This document shows, piece by piece, positions 39,615-48,284 of a stretch of DNA of 64,000 bases (the first letter of the stretch is position 1; every line of letters starts with the position of its first letter). Position numbers and translations under genes: made by a program. This DNA comes from JACPYM01 sp963699175 (GTDB lineage: Bacteria; Acidobacteriota; Blastocatellia; RBC074), in the NCBI GenBank assembly GCA_963699175.1, contig OY969418.1:3162001-3226000 (forward strand), written 5' to 3'. Under the pieces are notes generated by a model. The model searched no databases. It worked only from the letters and a program-made list of their open reading frames with translations, and was not told the origin of the DNA.

Positions 39615-40100
39615 CTACACGGTACATTTGCAGCCACATTCCAAAACAATCTCGACCGGTGACACCTGCCGCGTCGCGCCATCGCGCCGCACGTGTAAGA
39701 CCACCAGCGTATACGGATCGAAGACCACTACATCCTTAACACCTTGCGAAAGGTAGAAGCGCGGGCCGAGTTCGAGGTCTTTGGCTTCATAGCCTTTGCT
39801 GATGATCTCAATAACAGCTTCGGGCACGAGTTTGACAGCTTCGTCCTCTTCATCCGGTTCGCGGCAGAAGATGGCGATGTCGGGGCGTTTGAGCGAGCCG
39901 TCGGGGAAGCTGACGTAAACATCCGAAGCGTGTACGCAGGCGCAAGCAGCCGGTTCGGTCGCAACGATTTGAATGGTCTGGCGGATGCGGTCAATGGCTT
40001 TCTGGTGTTTGTAAACCGGATGCGCCTCCCAAATGGGCAGCCCGCCGACAATCTCTAACCGCACCCCCAGTTCATCGGCGCGTAACAGTTTTTCGTCCAT
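39615..40100 (-). CDS. Uma2-family (DUF820) putative endonuclease
   Basis: A 161-residue Uma2-type protein with the core pattern GSLKRPDIAIFCREPDEED (Asp) and PEAVIEIISKGYEAKDLELG (Glu, Lys-rich), and VKDVVVFDPYTLVVL. It is shorter than the copy at 34664 and only distantly similar. The ATG at 40100 has AAGGAGTAATGAAGC upstream. The C-terminus ends in a cysteine-rich tail (LECGCKCTV). Confidence 0.82.
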   Translation of the reverse strand: MDEKLLRADELGVRLEIVGGLPIWEAHPVYKHQKAIDRIRQTIQIVATEPAACACVHASDVYVSFPDGSLKRPDIAIFCREPDEEDEAVKLVPEAVIEIISKGYEAKDLELGPRFYLSQGVKDVVVFDPYTLVVLHVRRDGATRQVSPVEIVLECGCKCTV

Positions 40101-40131
40101 GCTTCATTACTCCTTCTTTTGTCTGGTGGTT

Positions 40132-40347
40132 TCAATCTTCAAACTCAGCCGGGCCGAGGCTGCAACCGTCTTGATCGTACTCGTCAAAAACGGACTCGGC
40201 AACTGCATACGGCGGGCCGTTGTACCAGCTTTCATCGGTCTTATCGAGCTTGATTGCTGCGATGCTGCGTGTGCCGATGTCGGTGCAGCGCCACTTGCCA
40301 GTGGCAGTATAAAACTCCAAGCCGATCTGGAAATCATCTTTTGTCAT
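40132..40347 (-). CDS. Small acidic hypothetical protein
   Basis: Seventy-one residues from the ATG at 40347, chosen for GAGGAAGACGAG upstream; an extended frame overlaps the preceding gene. It contains FQIGLEFYTATGKWRCTDIG and IAAIKLDKTDESWYNGPPYA, a small beta-rich domain with an acidic C-terminus (DEYDQDGCSL). No family recognised. It starts 10 bases after the stop of the XPB-N-like gene, so it is likely in the same transcript. Confidence 0.6.
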   Translation of the reverse strand: MTKDDFQIGLEFYTATGKWRCTDIGTRSIAAIKLDKTDESWYNGPPYAVAESVFDEYDQDGCSLGPAEFED

Positions 40348-40357
40348 CTCGTCTTCC

Positions 40358-42298
40358 TCAAACGCGCGGCATCCCATAACCCAATAAATGCGCCGCCTTC
40401 CGAAACGCCTCTTCCTCCGCCTCCTTCACCACCAAATGCTTCTCGCCCGCGCGCAGACAGAGCTTCTTGGTGCGCTCGTGCGTAGCCAGCAGTTCGGCCA
40501 ATTCAGCGTCGGCACATTCAATCAACAACGCCGCGCCTTTCTGCTTCAACATCCGCGCATTGCGTTCGGTCGTGACGAGGAAGGCGACGACTGTGTCAGG
40601 CAACTCCTGCTCGTCACGCGCTTGCAGGAACTCACGCAATTCGGCGAGGTCGTTGCCGCCTTCTACCGCCGCGAGCGCCTTCTCGCGGCTGAGGTGCCAG
40701 ACAGTCTCGGATTCGGGTTCGGCGTAACTTTCCAGCAAGAGCTTCTCATCGGGTGAGAGTTCGCCGCTGAGATTAATTTGTAAGCTCGGCAAGACGGTCA
40801 ACGTGGCGCGCGCTTCGAGTTGGCTGGGCGTGTAGCCCTGCGTCAGGTCAAGACAGTACGCGCCCAGCGGGTTCAGCCGGAAATAGAGCAGCCCGTCATA
40901 GCGGCTCAAAAAATCTAGCTCGTCCGCGCCCCACATCTCCTTGTAATCGCGGCGCGTCTGGCGCGGCGTGACGTAAGCGACATCAATCAGGCCGAGCGTT
41001 GCCGCATACTCAAACAGCAGACAGAGCATGTAACGCTCTTGCAATACATTCCAGCCGCCGTAGCCTTCGTAGCCGAGATTGCCGTAGTTGTGATCTTCGA
41101 TGTAAAGCTCCCAGGGTTGGCGCGAGACTTCGAAATCGTAGGCGGCGGCGCGCATGAAGCGGGAGAATTGATCGAACTCGATCCATTGGCCAAGGGGGCA
41201 TTGTTTGAGCGCCTGGGCGATGACGGCGCGGCGACCTTCAGTCGCGGTCAGGCCGCGTTTGCCTTTGCCGTACTGGCCTTTGATGATCTCTACCCGGTTC
41301 AATTCGTCGAGCAGTTTGTTTTTGAGCCAGCGTTGCCAGAGCAGTTTGAGCGTTTCGGCAGCGGGCGCATTGAGGGCTTGGCGTCCGGCTTTAGTCAAAG
41401 CGAGTTTTCTGCCGCTCAATTCAGCGAGTTTGCTGGCTTGCAAGAGTAACGGCCAGGCGAAGGCTTTAAGCGGGCCAATCTCTTGTGCATGTTTGCCGAG
41501 CTTCGGTTCGGGTTCGTATAAATCGCCGTCGCGCAGGAGTGCGGCGATCTCGTCCATCGTTGCCGCTGAAGGTTGATAGGTTTTGTCGCTGACAGTGAGT
41601 TTGCCTTTGTCCACCAGACGCAGCAGCGTTACCACATCCTGCGCGGCGGCGCGTTCGGTGTCGCGACGTTGCAGCGGGAGCCGATGCACAATCTCTTTCA
41701 CACCGCGCGGGCGACGCATTTCATAAACCCGATTGCGCATGTAAATGGTCGGCCCCACGTCTGTCGGGTCATCGGAGAATTCGTACTCTTTCTCTATGCG
41801 CTCGAAGAACTCGGGCAACTCGTCTACAGTTTTCAACTTGGGCGGCGCGGGTGGCGGCACAAAGGTGCGCAAACGCTCTTGTAGATCTTCAGGAATAAGC
41901 GTGCCGGGATAATGATTGTTGTAACGATCTAGACCGTAGATGAACAGACGCAGGAGCGATGGGTTGATCCGGTAGCGCCAATTGTCCACCGGCTCGCCGA
42001 AATTGGGCAGGCCGCCGTAGCGGGCACGAAAGCGTTCGGCATTGAAGAAACCTTCAGCAGAATAGAGCGTTTCGCGCACGGCGTTCTGCTGCGTTTCATC
42101 GAGTTGTTGCCAAAGCGCACGCAAATGGTCGCCCATCAAGTAATGCAGAATTAGCTTCACCAGGTCGCCTTTGCGCGCTGGGCGTTCAGTCGTCGGCAGC
42201 AGTGCGACCAACTGTTTCAAATCCTCGACATTGCGTAGATTGAGCGCCTCTTCGACGGTAGCAAAGCGCGGTTTCTCCTGTTTTGAACGAGCCATCAT
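40358..42298 (-). CDS. XPB-N/helicase-associated-domain-like protein
   Basis: A 646-residue cytoplasmic protein without helicase motifs. The C-terminal ~150 residues (LTVLPSLQINLSGELSPDEK ... VWHLSREKALAAVEGGNDL ... LPDTVVAFLV ... AALLIECADAELAELLATH) match the pattern of the helicase-associated XPB N-terminal-like domain (PF13625-like), a nucleic-acid-related module. The N-terminal region looks like a helical DNA-binding or SAP-like part (ARKGDLVKLILHYLMGD), and the middle is long and unassigned. No ATPase in the protein itself; MoxR and DUF58 genes lie upstream on the same strand. Two ATG codons overlap; the first has GGAAGGAATGA before it. Confidence 0.62.
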   Translation of the reverse strand: MMARSKQEKPRFATVEEALNLRNVEDLKQLVALLPTTERPARKGDLVKLILHYLMGDHLRALWQQLDETQQNAVRETLYSAEGFFNAERFRARYGGLPNFGEPVDNWRYRINPSLLRLFIYGLDRYNNHYPGTLIPEDLQERLRTFVPPPAPPKLKTVDELPEFFERIEKEYEFSDDPTDVGPTIYMRNRVYEMRRPRGVKEIVHRLPLQRRDTERAAAQDVVTLLRLVDKGKLTVSDKTYQPSAATMDEIAALLRDGDLYEPEPKLGKHAQEIGPLKAFAWPLLLQASKLAELSGRKLALTKAGRQALNAPAAETLKLLWQRWLKNKLLDELNRVEIIKGQYGKGKRGLTATEGRRAVIAQALKQCPLGQWIEFDQFSRFMRAAAYDFEVSRQPWELYIEDHNYGNLGYEGYGGWNVLQERYMLCLLFEYAATLGLIDVAYVTPRQTRRDYKEMWGADELDFLSRYDGLLYFRLNPLGAYCLDLTQGYTPSQLEARATLTVLPSLQINLSGELSPDEKLLLESYAEPESETVWHLSREKALAAVEGGNDLAELREFLQARDEQELPDTVVAFLVTTERNARMLKQKGAALLIECADAELAELLATHERTKKLCLRAGEKHLVVKEAEEEAFRKAAHLLGYGMPRV

Positions 42299-42350
42299 TC
42301 ATTCCTTCCGATAATGCAGGTTTAGCGTGTTTGACGATGAAGGGTCAAGC

Positions 42351-43703
42351 CTACAACAAGCCGCGCTCTTTCACTTCCAAATACTTGTTCACCAACTGCA
42401 ACGACAACTGCCCGGCGGGGACATCCAGCGCCAGCCCACCTAATTCGATGATGCGCGCTAGGGCCTCTTCACGCTGTTGTAACAATTCTTCGGCCACGCT
42501 TTGCTGGTACACATCTTCGACTGCTTGAGGAAGCCGTGTCACCAGCGCGCGCAGATCGTTGTCGCCGATTGTGACAATCAGCGGCAGATGGCGTGGCAGC
42601 AGCGTTTCGGTGTAGCTCAACAGCTCGGCAGAGGCTTCACGGTCAATCAGATCGGTCAGGATAATGACCAGCGAGCGGCGCTTGCAGTGTTGGGCGAGGT
42701 ATTGAAAGGCGCGCGCGTAGGACGGTTCGATCATCTGAGCTTTGACGTTGTAAAGGGCTTCGAGCAGCGCGCTCAACTGCGCCTGGCCGCGCTGCGGGGG
42801 CAGCCAGGTCGTGACTTGACGATTGAAGACCAGCAGGCCGAGATTGTCGCCGCCGCTTGAGGCAACATAGCCGATGGCTAGTGCGGCATTGATGGCGTGA
42901 TCAAGTTTGCTGAGCCGTTCGATGCGCGAGGTCATCAGGCGTCCGGCGTCCAGCATCACGACAATGCTTTGATTGCGCTCGACTTGGTATTGCCGTGTGG
43001 TCAAGCGCCCGCGCCGCGCTGTGGCCGTCCAGGCGACGTGGCGCAACTCATCGCCGGGCACGTAATCGCGCAGGCTCTCGAATTCACGCCCTTGCCCACG
43101 CAGACGCACACGGCGCAGTCCAGCTTGCAGCAGGCGATTGCGCCGCGCCTGCAATTCATATTTTTGCGCTTCGTGAATGTTCGGATAGACCTTGACGTGC
43201 TGCGCCGCCGAGATGCGCGCTTGTTTGATGACCAGCCCCCAGGGCGCGCGCCAACGTAAGACGATGTCGCCAAACTGATAATCACCGCGCGCGGCAGCGT
43301 AGAGCTTATAATTGACGCTTGCTTCGCGCGGCTGTTTGGCGAGCAGCATGAGCGGATTCGTTGTATTGCTCCGTTGCGGCTCAGCAAATAACTCACGTTC
43401 ACCGCGCAATTCCAATTCGGGCGGATATTCATCTTTGAGCGTGAAGCTGAGCCGACGCGGCAGCCGATGGGTGATACTAATGCTGATTTCGTTCTCCGCG
43501 CCAATCATCAAGTGGCGTGGCAAGTGACGCTCTACTTCCAAGTCCTCGGCGCGCTCGGTTTGGCGATAGTCCCAACAGGCCGCCACAACCAAAAGCAGAT
43601 CGTAACTGAGCATGCCCCACTTCAGGAGCGGCTGATGCCAGACCAGTGCTAGCGGCAACGCGCCGAGCATAATTAGGATGAAGAAACGCCAAGTGAAAAT
43701 CAT
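42351..43703 (-). CDS. DUF58-domain membrane protein (MoxR partner)
   Basis: A 450-residue protein with two N-terminal TM segments (about residues 5-42), a beta-rich middle and a DUF58 domain starting at GQGREFESLRDYVPGDELRH, followed by WTATARRGRLTTRQYQVERN and a VWA-like core (IVVMLDAGRLM, LVIILTDLID). DUF58 proteins work with MoxR ATPases, probably in assembly or metal insertion of periplasmic or membrane complexes. Its start lies 13 bases after the MoxR stop, in line with one operon. Full length. Confidence 0.9.
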   Translation of the reverse strand: MIFTWRFFILIMLGALPLALVWHQPLLKWGMLSYDLLLVVAACWDYRQTERAEDLEVERHLPRHLMIGAENEISISITHRLPRRLSFTLKDEYPPELELRGERELFAEPQRSNTTNPLMLLAKQPREASVNYKLYAAARGDYQFGDIVLRWRAPWGLVIKQARISAAQHVKVYPNIHEAQKYELQARRNRLLQAGLRRVRLRGQGREFESLRDYVPGDELRHVAWTATARRGRLTTRQYQVERNQSIVVMLDAGRLMTSRIERLSKLDHAINAALAIGYVASSGGDNLGLLVFNRQVTTWLPPQRGQAQLSALLEALYNVKAQMIEPSYARAFQYLAQHCKRRSLVIILTDLIDREASAELLSYTETLLPRHLPLIVTIGDNDLRALVTRLPQAVEDVYQQSVAEELLQQREEALARIIELGGLALDVPAGQLSLQLVNKYLEVKERGLL

Positions 43704-43716
43704 GAACGGTGATCAG

Positions 43717-44670
43717 TTATCTGGGAACTTCTACCGAAGCCAGAATTTCGTCTAGCACAGCATCGGGCGACAGCCCTTCGATCTCTGCTTCGGAATGTAG
43801 CAACACGCGATGGCGCAGCGCCGGGCGCGTCACATCACGCACATCATCAGGCGTAACGAAGTCGCGACCACGCAAAGCGGCTAGCGCTTTGCTAGCCAAC
43901 AACAAGGCAACCGAGGCGCGCGGGCTGCCTCCCCAAAGCAGATTGGGGTTTTCCCGTGTGCGACGCACGAGGGTCACCAGGTAGTTTTGAATACTTGATT
44001 CGACTCGCACTTGGCGCACTTGTGCGCGGCATTGCGGAATAGCCGTGGCATCTTCGAGCGGCAGTAAATTGACTGCTTCCAGTTTGCGCGCGTTAAAGCC
44101 TGCCTGCCAGTTGGCGACGACCTGCAACTCCTGTTCGTGCGACGGATATGCAATCAGGATTTTTAGCAGAAAACGATCGAGCTGCGCTTCAGGTAAGGGA
44201 TAAGTTCCCTCGTATTCAATGGGGTTTTCAGTGGCCAACACCAGAAAGAGCGGTGAGAGATGATGGCTCTCGCCATCAATCGTGACTTGGCGTTCTTCCA
44301 TCGCTTCAAGCAGGGCGGCCTGTGTCTTGGGCGGAGTGCGATTGATTTCATCAGCCAACAAGATGTCCGTAAAGACGGGACCGTGTCGCAATGTGAATTG
44401 TGAAGTCCCCAAATTAAAGACGTTCGTGCCGGTAATATCCGAAGGCATCAAGTCAGGTGTGAATTGAATGCGGTTGAATCCAGCGTTGATAACGCGTGCG
44501 AGGGTTTTGACTAGCAAGGTCTTTGCCGTGCCTGGCACACCTTCGATTAGGGCATGTCCCTCAGCCAAGAGACAGACCAAAATCTGGTCAATGATTTCAT
44601 CCTGCCCGACGATCACTTTGTGTACTTCACGGCGTATCTGGCTGGCAATCTGACTGACGTAATCGCTCAT
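43717..44670 (-). CDS. MoxR-type AAA+ ATPase
   Basis: A 317-residue AAA+ chaperone of the MoxR group. Walker A is GVPGTAKTLLVKTLA, Walker B is ILLADEINRTPPKTQAALLEA, sensor-type residues lie in LVLATENPIEYEGTYPLPEAQ (with the Arg finger region LDRFLLKI), and the C-terminal lid contains SPRASVALLLASKALAAL. GAGGAAGC lies before the ATG. It heads the minus-strand run and pairs with the following DUF58 gene. Confidence 0.95.
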   Translation of the reverse strand: MSDYVSQIASQIRREVHKVIVGQDEIIDQILVCLLAEGHALIEGVPGTAKTLLVKTLARVINAGFNRIQFTPDLMPSDITGTNVFNLGTSQFTLRHGPVFTDILLADEINRTPPKTQAALLEAMEERQVTIDGESHHLSPLFLVLATENPIEYEGTYPLPEAQLDRFLLKILIAYPSHEQELQVVANWQAGFNARKLEAVNLLPLEDATAIPQCRAQVRQVRVESSIQNYLVTLVRRTRENPNLLWGGSPRASVALLLASKALAALRGRDFVTPDDVRDVTRPALRHRVLLHSEAEIEGLSPDAVLDEILASVEVPR

Positions 44671-44937
44671 GCTTCCTCAACTCTTGGGTGAATATTAAAC
44701 TGCGATGCGGTCAATATAACGAAAGAGAGCAAGGCTCACAATCGGCATATCAGCTTCCGGTGTGCAGATATCTGTACGATGTTTTGTTAAATTGCGCGCT
44801 GTCAGAGAGCTTCTTAGGTTTTTTTGGGCATAAACTGTAAAAATTGGCTCGCTTTATCATATCGGATGTAGTATTTATACGATTCCTACGAAGGATATGT
44901 GCACTTTTGTCTAGGCGAATGGTGTTCGGAGGTGGTG
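44671..44937. promoter_or_regulatory. Divergent control region of the MoxR run and the kinase cluster
   Basis: A 267-base AT-richer gap between MoxR (minus) and the first kinase (plus). It holds promoters for both. A GGAGGTGGTG ribosome site lies next to the kinase ATG. A TTGGCT...TAGTAT-like pair near 44845-44875 is possible but its spacing is not ideal. Confidence 0.35.
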
Positions 44938-47900
44938 ATGAAGCATTGTACGAAGTGCCAGAATTCTTACCCTAACTCTCAGAGTGTCTGCTCTAAAGAT
45001 GGTACGATTCTCGCTCTCAAAGATCGTTATGGTTTAACTGGCCGCGTTGTCGCTGATAAATACCAAATCGAAGCTTTGGTAGGTATGGGCGGCATGAGCG
45101 CGGTTTATACAGCCCAGCAAATCGGCGTCGGGCGCCGGGTTGCTTTCAAAATCTTACTGCCACACTTGGCTGGCAATGCGCATCACGTAGCCAATCTGTT
45201 CGAACGCGAGGCCAGAACCGCAGGCCAACTCTCCCACGAAAATATCGCCACCATTTTTGACGCCGGCTACACCACCGATGAAATCGCCTACATCGCCATG
45301 GAGTGGGTGGACGGGCACACGCTGGAAGACGAGATAGCGCAAAATGGCCCGCTCAGTTTGGAACGCACAGCCTTTCTTTTACGACAAATCTGCGCGGCAC
45401 TCGACCTGGCGCATTCCAAGTTGATCATCCATCGTGACCTGAAGCCCAGCAATATTATGATCACGCGCCGCCAAGACGGGCAGGATCAAGTGAAGGTGCT
45501 CGACTTCGGTTTAGCCAAACTGGCCAACGAAGCCAAAGACGTGCTTGTCTCCACCGCCGTCGGGACACCACATTACGCCAGCCCGGAACAATTTCAAACC
45601 GGTTCGGAGATTGACGCACGGACGGATATTTATGCACTGGGCGTGACGCTTTATCAAATGTTGACCGGGCGATTGCCTTTCAGCGCCGGGTCGGTGCACG
45701 AAGTCATCCGACAACACATTCTCGAATTGCCGCCCTCGCTTTCTGAAACGCGGCCTGACGTGCCTAGCGCGGTGGATGAGTTAGTGCTGCGTATGCTGGC
45801 CAAAAACCCGCATTACCGTCCGCAAAGGGCTGGCGAAGTGGTCTTCCTCTTCGAACGCGCGCTGGCTTTGACTGAAGAAGAACCGCCCGTCAACTTTGCG
45901 CCACGCACACTCAATGGCGCGAAGGCTCTACCGCCTCCGCCGCTGAACGGGCAAATCTATACCAATGGCCGGTCCAGCGGACAGTCCAGCGGACAGTCGA
46001 ATGGCGCTGTGCCAGCCTTAGCTTCCAGTTTTCAATCGAAATCTTACCGGCCCGCCGCGCTACTCCGGCCTCAATTTGATAACGAGCCTGACATCTCAAC
46101 TCTGACCAGTCTGAGCAAACCGCTGCCTACACAACGTAGCGGTACATGGGTGGACTGGATCAAGCGTCGTCAGGTGATCACCGTTTCTGCCTTGATTTCT
46201 TGCTTGATTGTCGTCTGCTTCGGCACCTTCTTTGTCGTAAAAACACGGTTGACAGAAAAAGACATGGTGTTGGTCATTGATTTTATCAACAACACAGGCG
46301 AGGAAGTCTTCGATAGCACACTGAATCAAGCTTTCTCGATTCAACTAGCTCAATCGCCATTTTTATACATACTACCTGATGAAAAAATTCGTGAGACATT
46401 GCGCTTCATGGGCCGACAATCCAATGGGCGCATGACCAGTGATTTGGCGCGCGAAATCAGTCAGCGCCAAGGCGTCAAGGCCTTGATCGTCGGACGCCTT
46501 GACCGGCTTGACCGCCAGTATCTGATCACTCTCGAAGCAATCAACAGCCAGACCGGCGAGTCCTTCGCGCGTAGCCTGGCCCAAGCGCAAAACAAAGATC
46601 AGGTGCTACCGGCCTTGGGCAAAGCCGTCACCGAGTTTCGCAAAACGCTCGGTGAATCACTCAGCTCAATCGAAAAATTCAACAAGCCCATCCAGGACGC
46701 TACGACTTCTTCGCTCGACGCGCTCAAAGCCTACTCGCTCGGACGCGAGCAGAATACTTTCAAAGCCAATCGGACTGAAGCACTGGCGCTCTACAAACGT
46801 GCGGTCGAACTTGACCCCAATTTTGCGCTGGCCTATATCGGCCTCTCCTCGCTCTACGCCAATGCAGGACAGTCCGAGGTGGCAGCGGAGAATGCAGAGA
46901 AAGCTTTTCAATTGCGCGATCGTATTAGCGAAAAGGAACGCTTGACGGCGGCCTTCTTCTACCATTTCATTGTTACTGGCGAAGTGGATAAGGCTATTGA
47001 TACGCTGACACTGACGCGCCAAAGCTATCCGCGTTCGATCTCTACGTTCAACAATCTCTCGGTCTGCTACGGCAAGATCGGGCAGTTTGAAGCGGCATTG
47101 GCAAATGCGCTCGAAGCCATTAAAACTGACCCGCGCAACTCTGCAGGGCTGGCCAACCGGGCTGAGTTGCTGATCCGCCTCAACCGCTTCGAGGAATCCA
47201 AAGAAGTCATCAATGACATCGTCAACCTCAAGCTTGACCGCGAGGCCGTGCACGAGAACCTCTATCAAATCGCTTTTACCCAAGCGGACGAGCGCTTAAT
47301 GCGGGAACAAATTGATTGGCTGACAGGCAAAGGGAACGAAATCAAGGCGCTCAATTTGCAAGCGCAAGCCGCGTCCTTTCATGGCAAGTTGCGTGAGGCC
47401 GCGCAGCTTTATAACCACGCTATTGAGTCCGCCAAACAACGCGACCTGAAAGAACTCGTCGCGACTATCTCCGTCTCGCAGGCTTTGCGACAGACCGCCT
47501 TTGGGCGGCACAAAGAAGCTCAGCAGCATCTGAACGAGGCGCTCGCGTTCTCACGCGATACCTTTGTCAGACATTCTGCCTTCGCGACGGTGCCTTACGG
47601 CACTTTCGCCCTGGCGCTGGCTGGCAATATCCAACAAACACAAATGCTCATCGAGGAGACGGCTCAGAGATACCCTCGCAATCTGCTGGCGAACCAAGTC
47701 TGGCTGCCGCTGACCAAAGCGGTCATGCAGCTTGAACAAGGCAAGGCTGACAAAGCGCTTGACCTGCTGCAGGGCGTCACACCCTATGACCCGGGCGCTT
47801 CTTTCTGTTCCAACTGGCTGCGCGGCCAAGCGTACCTGAGCCTGAACAGAGGCCGGGAAGCTGGCATCGAATTCAACACCATTCTAAATCATCGCGGCTG

Positions 47901-48081
47901 GGAGCCGCTTTCGCCCTTTTATCCGCTGGCGCGTTTGGGGTTGGCGCGCGCACACGCCCTCTTGGGCGACCGCGTAGAGAGTCGCAAACATTACGAAGAG
48001 TTTTTTAGGATGTGGAAAGACGCCGACGCCGATTTGCAAGTGTTGATCGAGGCCAGGAAAGAATATGCCGCGCAACGCTAA
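44938..48081 (+). CDS. Membrane Ser/Thr kinase with zinc ribbon and TPR sensor, intact
   Basis: A 1047-residue receptor kinase. The N-terminus has a small zinc-ribbon-like start (Cys4, Cys7, Cys18, with SKDG after the third). The kinase domain has LVGMGGMSAVYTAQQ, Lys71, IIHRDLKPSNIMI (Asp167) and LDFGLAK (Asp189), so all catalytic residues are present. A low-complexity juxtamembrane stretch (GRSSGQSSGQSNG) leads to one TM segment (about 408-432). Outside lies a domain beginning EKDMVLVIDFINNTGEEVFD that resembles a CsgG/TolB-like strand region, then TPRs to the end. Best view: a sensor kinase with an extracytoplasmic TPR domain. It is the first of three paralogs in a row. Confidence 0.88.
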   Translation: MKHCTKCQNSYPNSQSVCSKDGTILALKDRYGLTGRVVADKYQIEALVGMGGMSAVYTAQQIGVGRRVAFKILLPHLAGNAHHVANLFEREARTAGQLSHENIATIFDAGYTTDEIAYIAMEWVDGHTLEDEIAQNGPLSLERTAFLLRQICAALDLAHSKLIIHRDLKPSNIMITRRQDGQDQVKVLDFGLAKLANEAKDVLVSTAVGTPHYASPEQFQTGSEIDARTDIYALGVTLYQMLTGRLPFSAGSVHEVIRQHILELPPSLSETRPDVPSAVDELVLRMLAKNPHYRPQRAGEVVFLFERALALTEEEPPVNFAPRTLNGAKALPPPPLNGQIYTNGRSSGQSSGQSNGAVPALASSFQSKSYRPAALLRPQFDNEPDISTLTSLSKPLPTQRSGTWVDWIKRRQVITVSALISCLIVVCFGTFFVVKTRLTEKDMVLVIDFINNTGEEVFDSTLNQAFSIQLAQSPFLYILPDEKIRETLRFMGRQSNGRMTSDLAREISQRQGVKALIVGRLDRLDRQYLITLEAINSQTGESFARSLAQAQNKDQVLPALGKAVTEFRKTLGESLSSIEKFNKPIQDATTSSLDALKAYSLGREQNTFKANRTEALALYKRAVELDPNFALAYIGLSSLYANAGQSEVAAENAEKAFQLRDRISEKERLTAAFFYHFIVTGEVDKAIDTLTLTRQSYPRSISTFNNLSVCYGKIGQFEAALANALEAIKTDPRNSAGLANRAELLIRLNRFEESKEVINDIVNLKLDREAVHENLYQIAFTQADERLMREQIDWLTGKGNEIKALNLQAQAASFHGKLREAAQLYNHAIESAKQRDLKELVATISVSQALRQTAFGRHKEAQQHLNEALAFSRDTFVRHSAFATVPYGTFALALAGNIQQTQMLIEETAQRYPRNLLANQVWLPLTKAVMQLEQGKADKALDLLQGVTPYDPGASFCSNWLRGQAYLSLNRGREAGIEFNTILNHRGWEPLSPFYPLARLGLARAHALLGDRVESRKHYEEFFRMWKDADADLQVLIEARKEYAAQR

Positions 48082-48284
48082 ACGCGCTGTAGCAAAAGTG
48101 AAGTAAGGCAGGCGCGCTTCACTTTCCGGCAAGCTCGTCCGTCACCCCACGACTGGCTGATATGCATAAGCCAGTCCGAATGGCAGTCCCTACGAATTAC
48201 CGCAGACGATTTTTTCTTTGAGAACACAACCCGCTTACAGCTCGCAGCATGCCGGGGCTTGAAGTGAGATGTGTGGAGGTGAAA

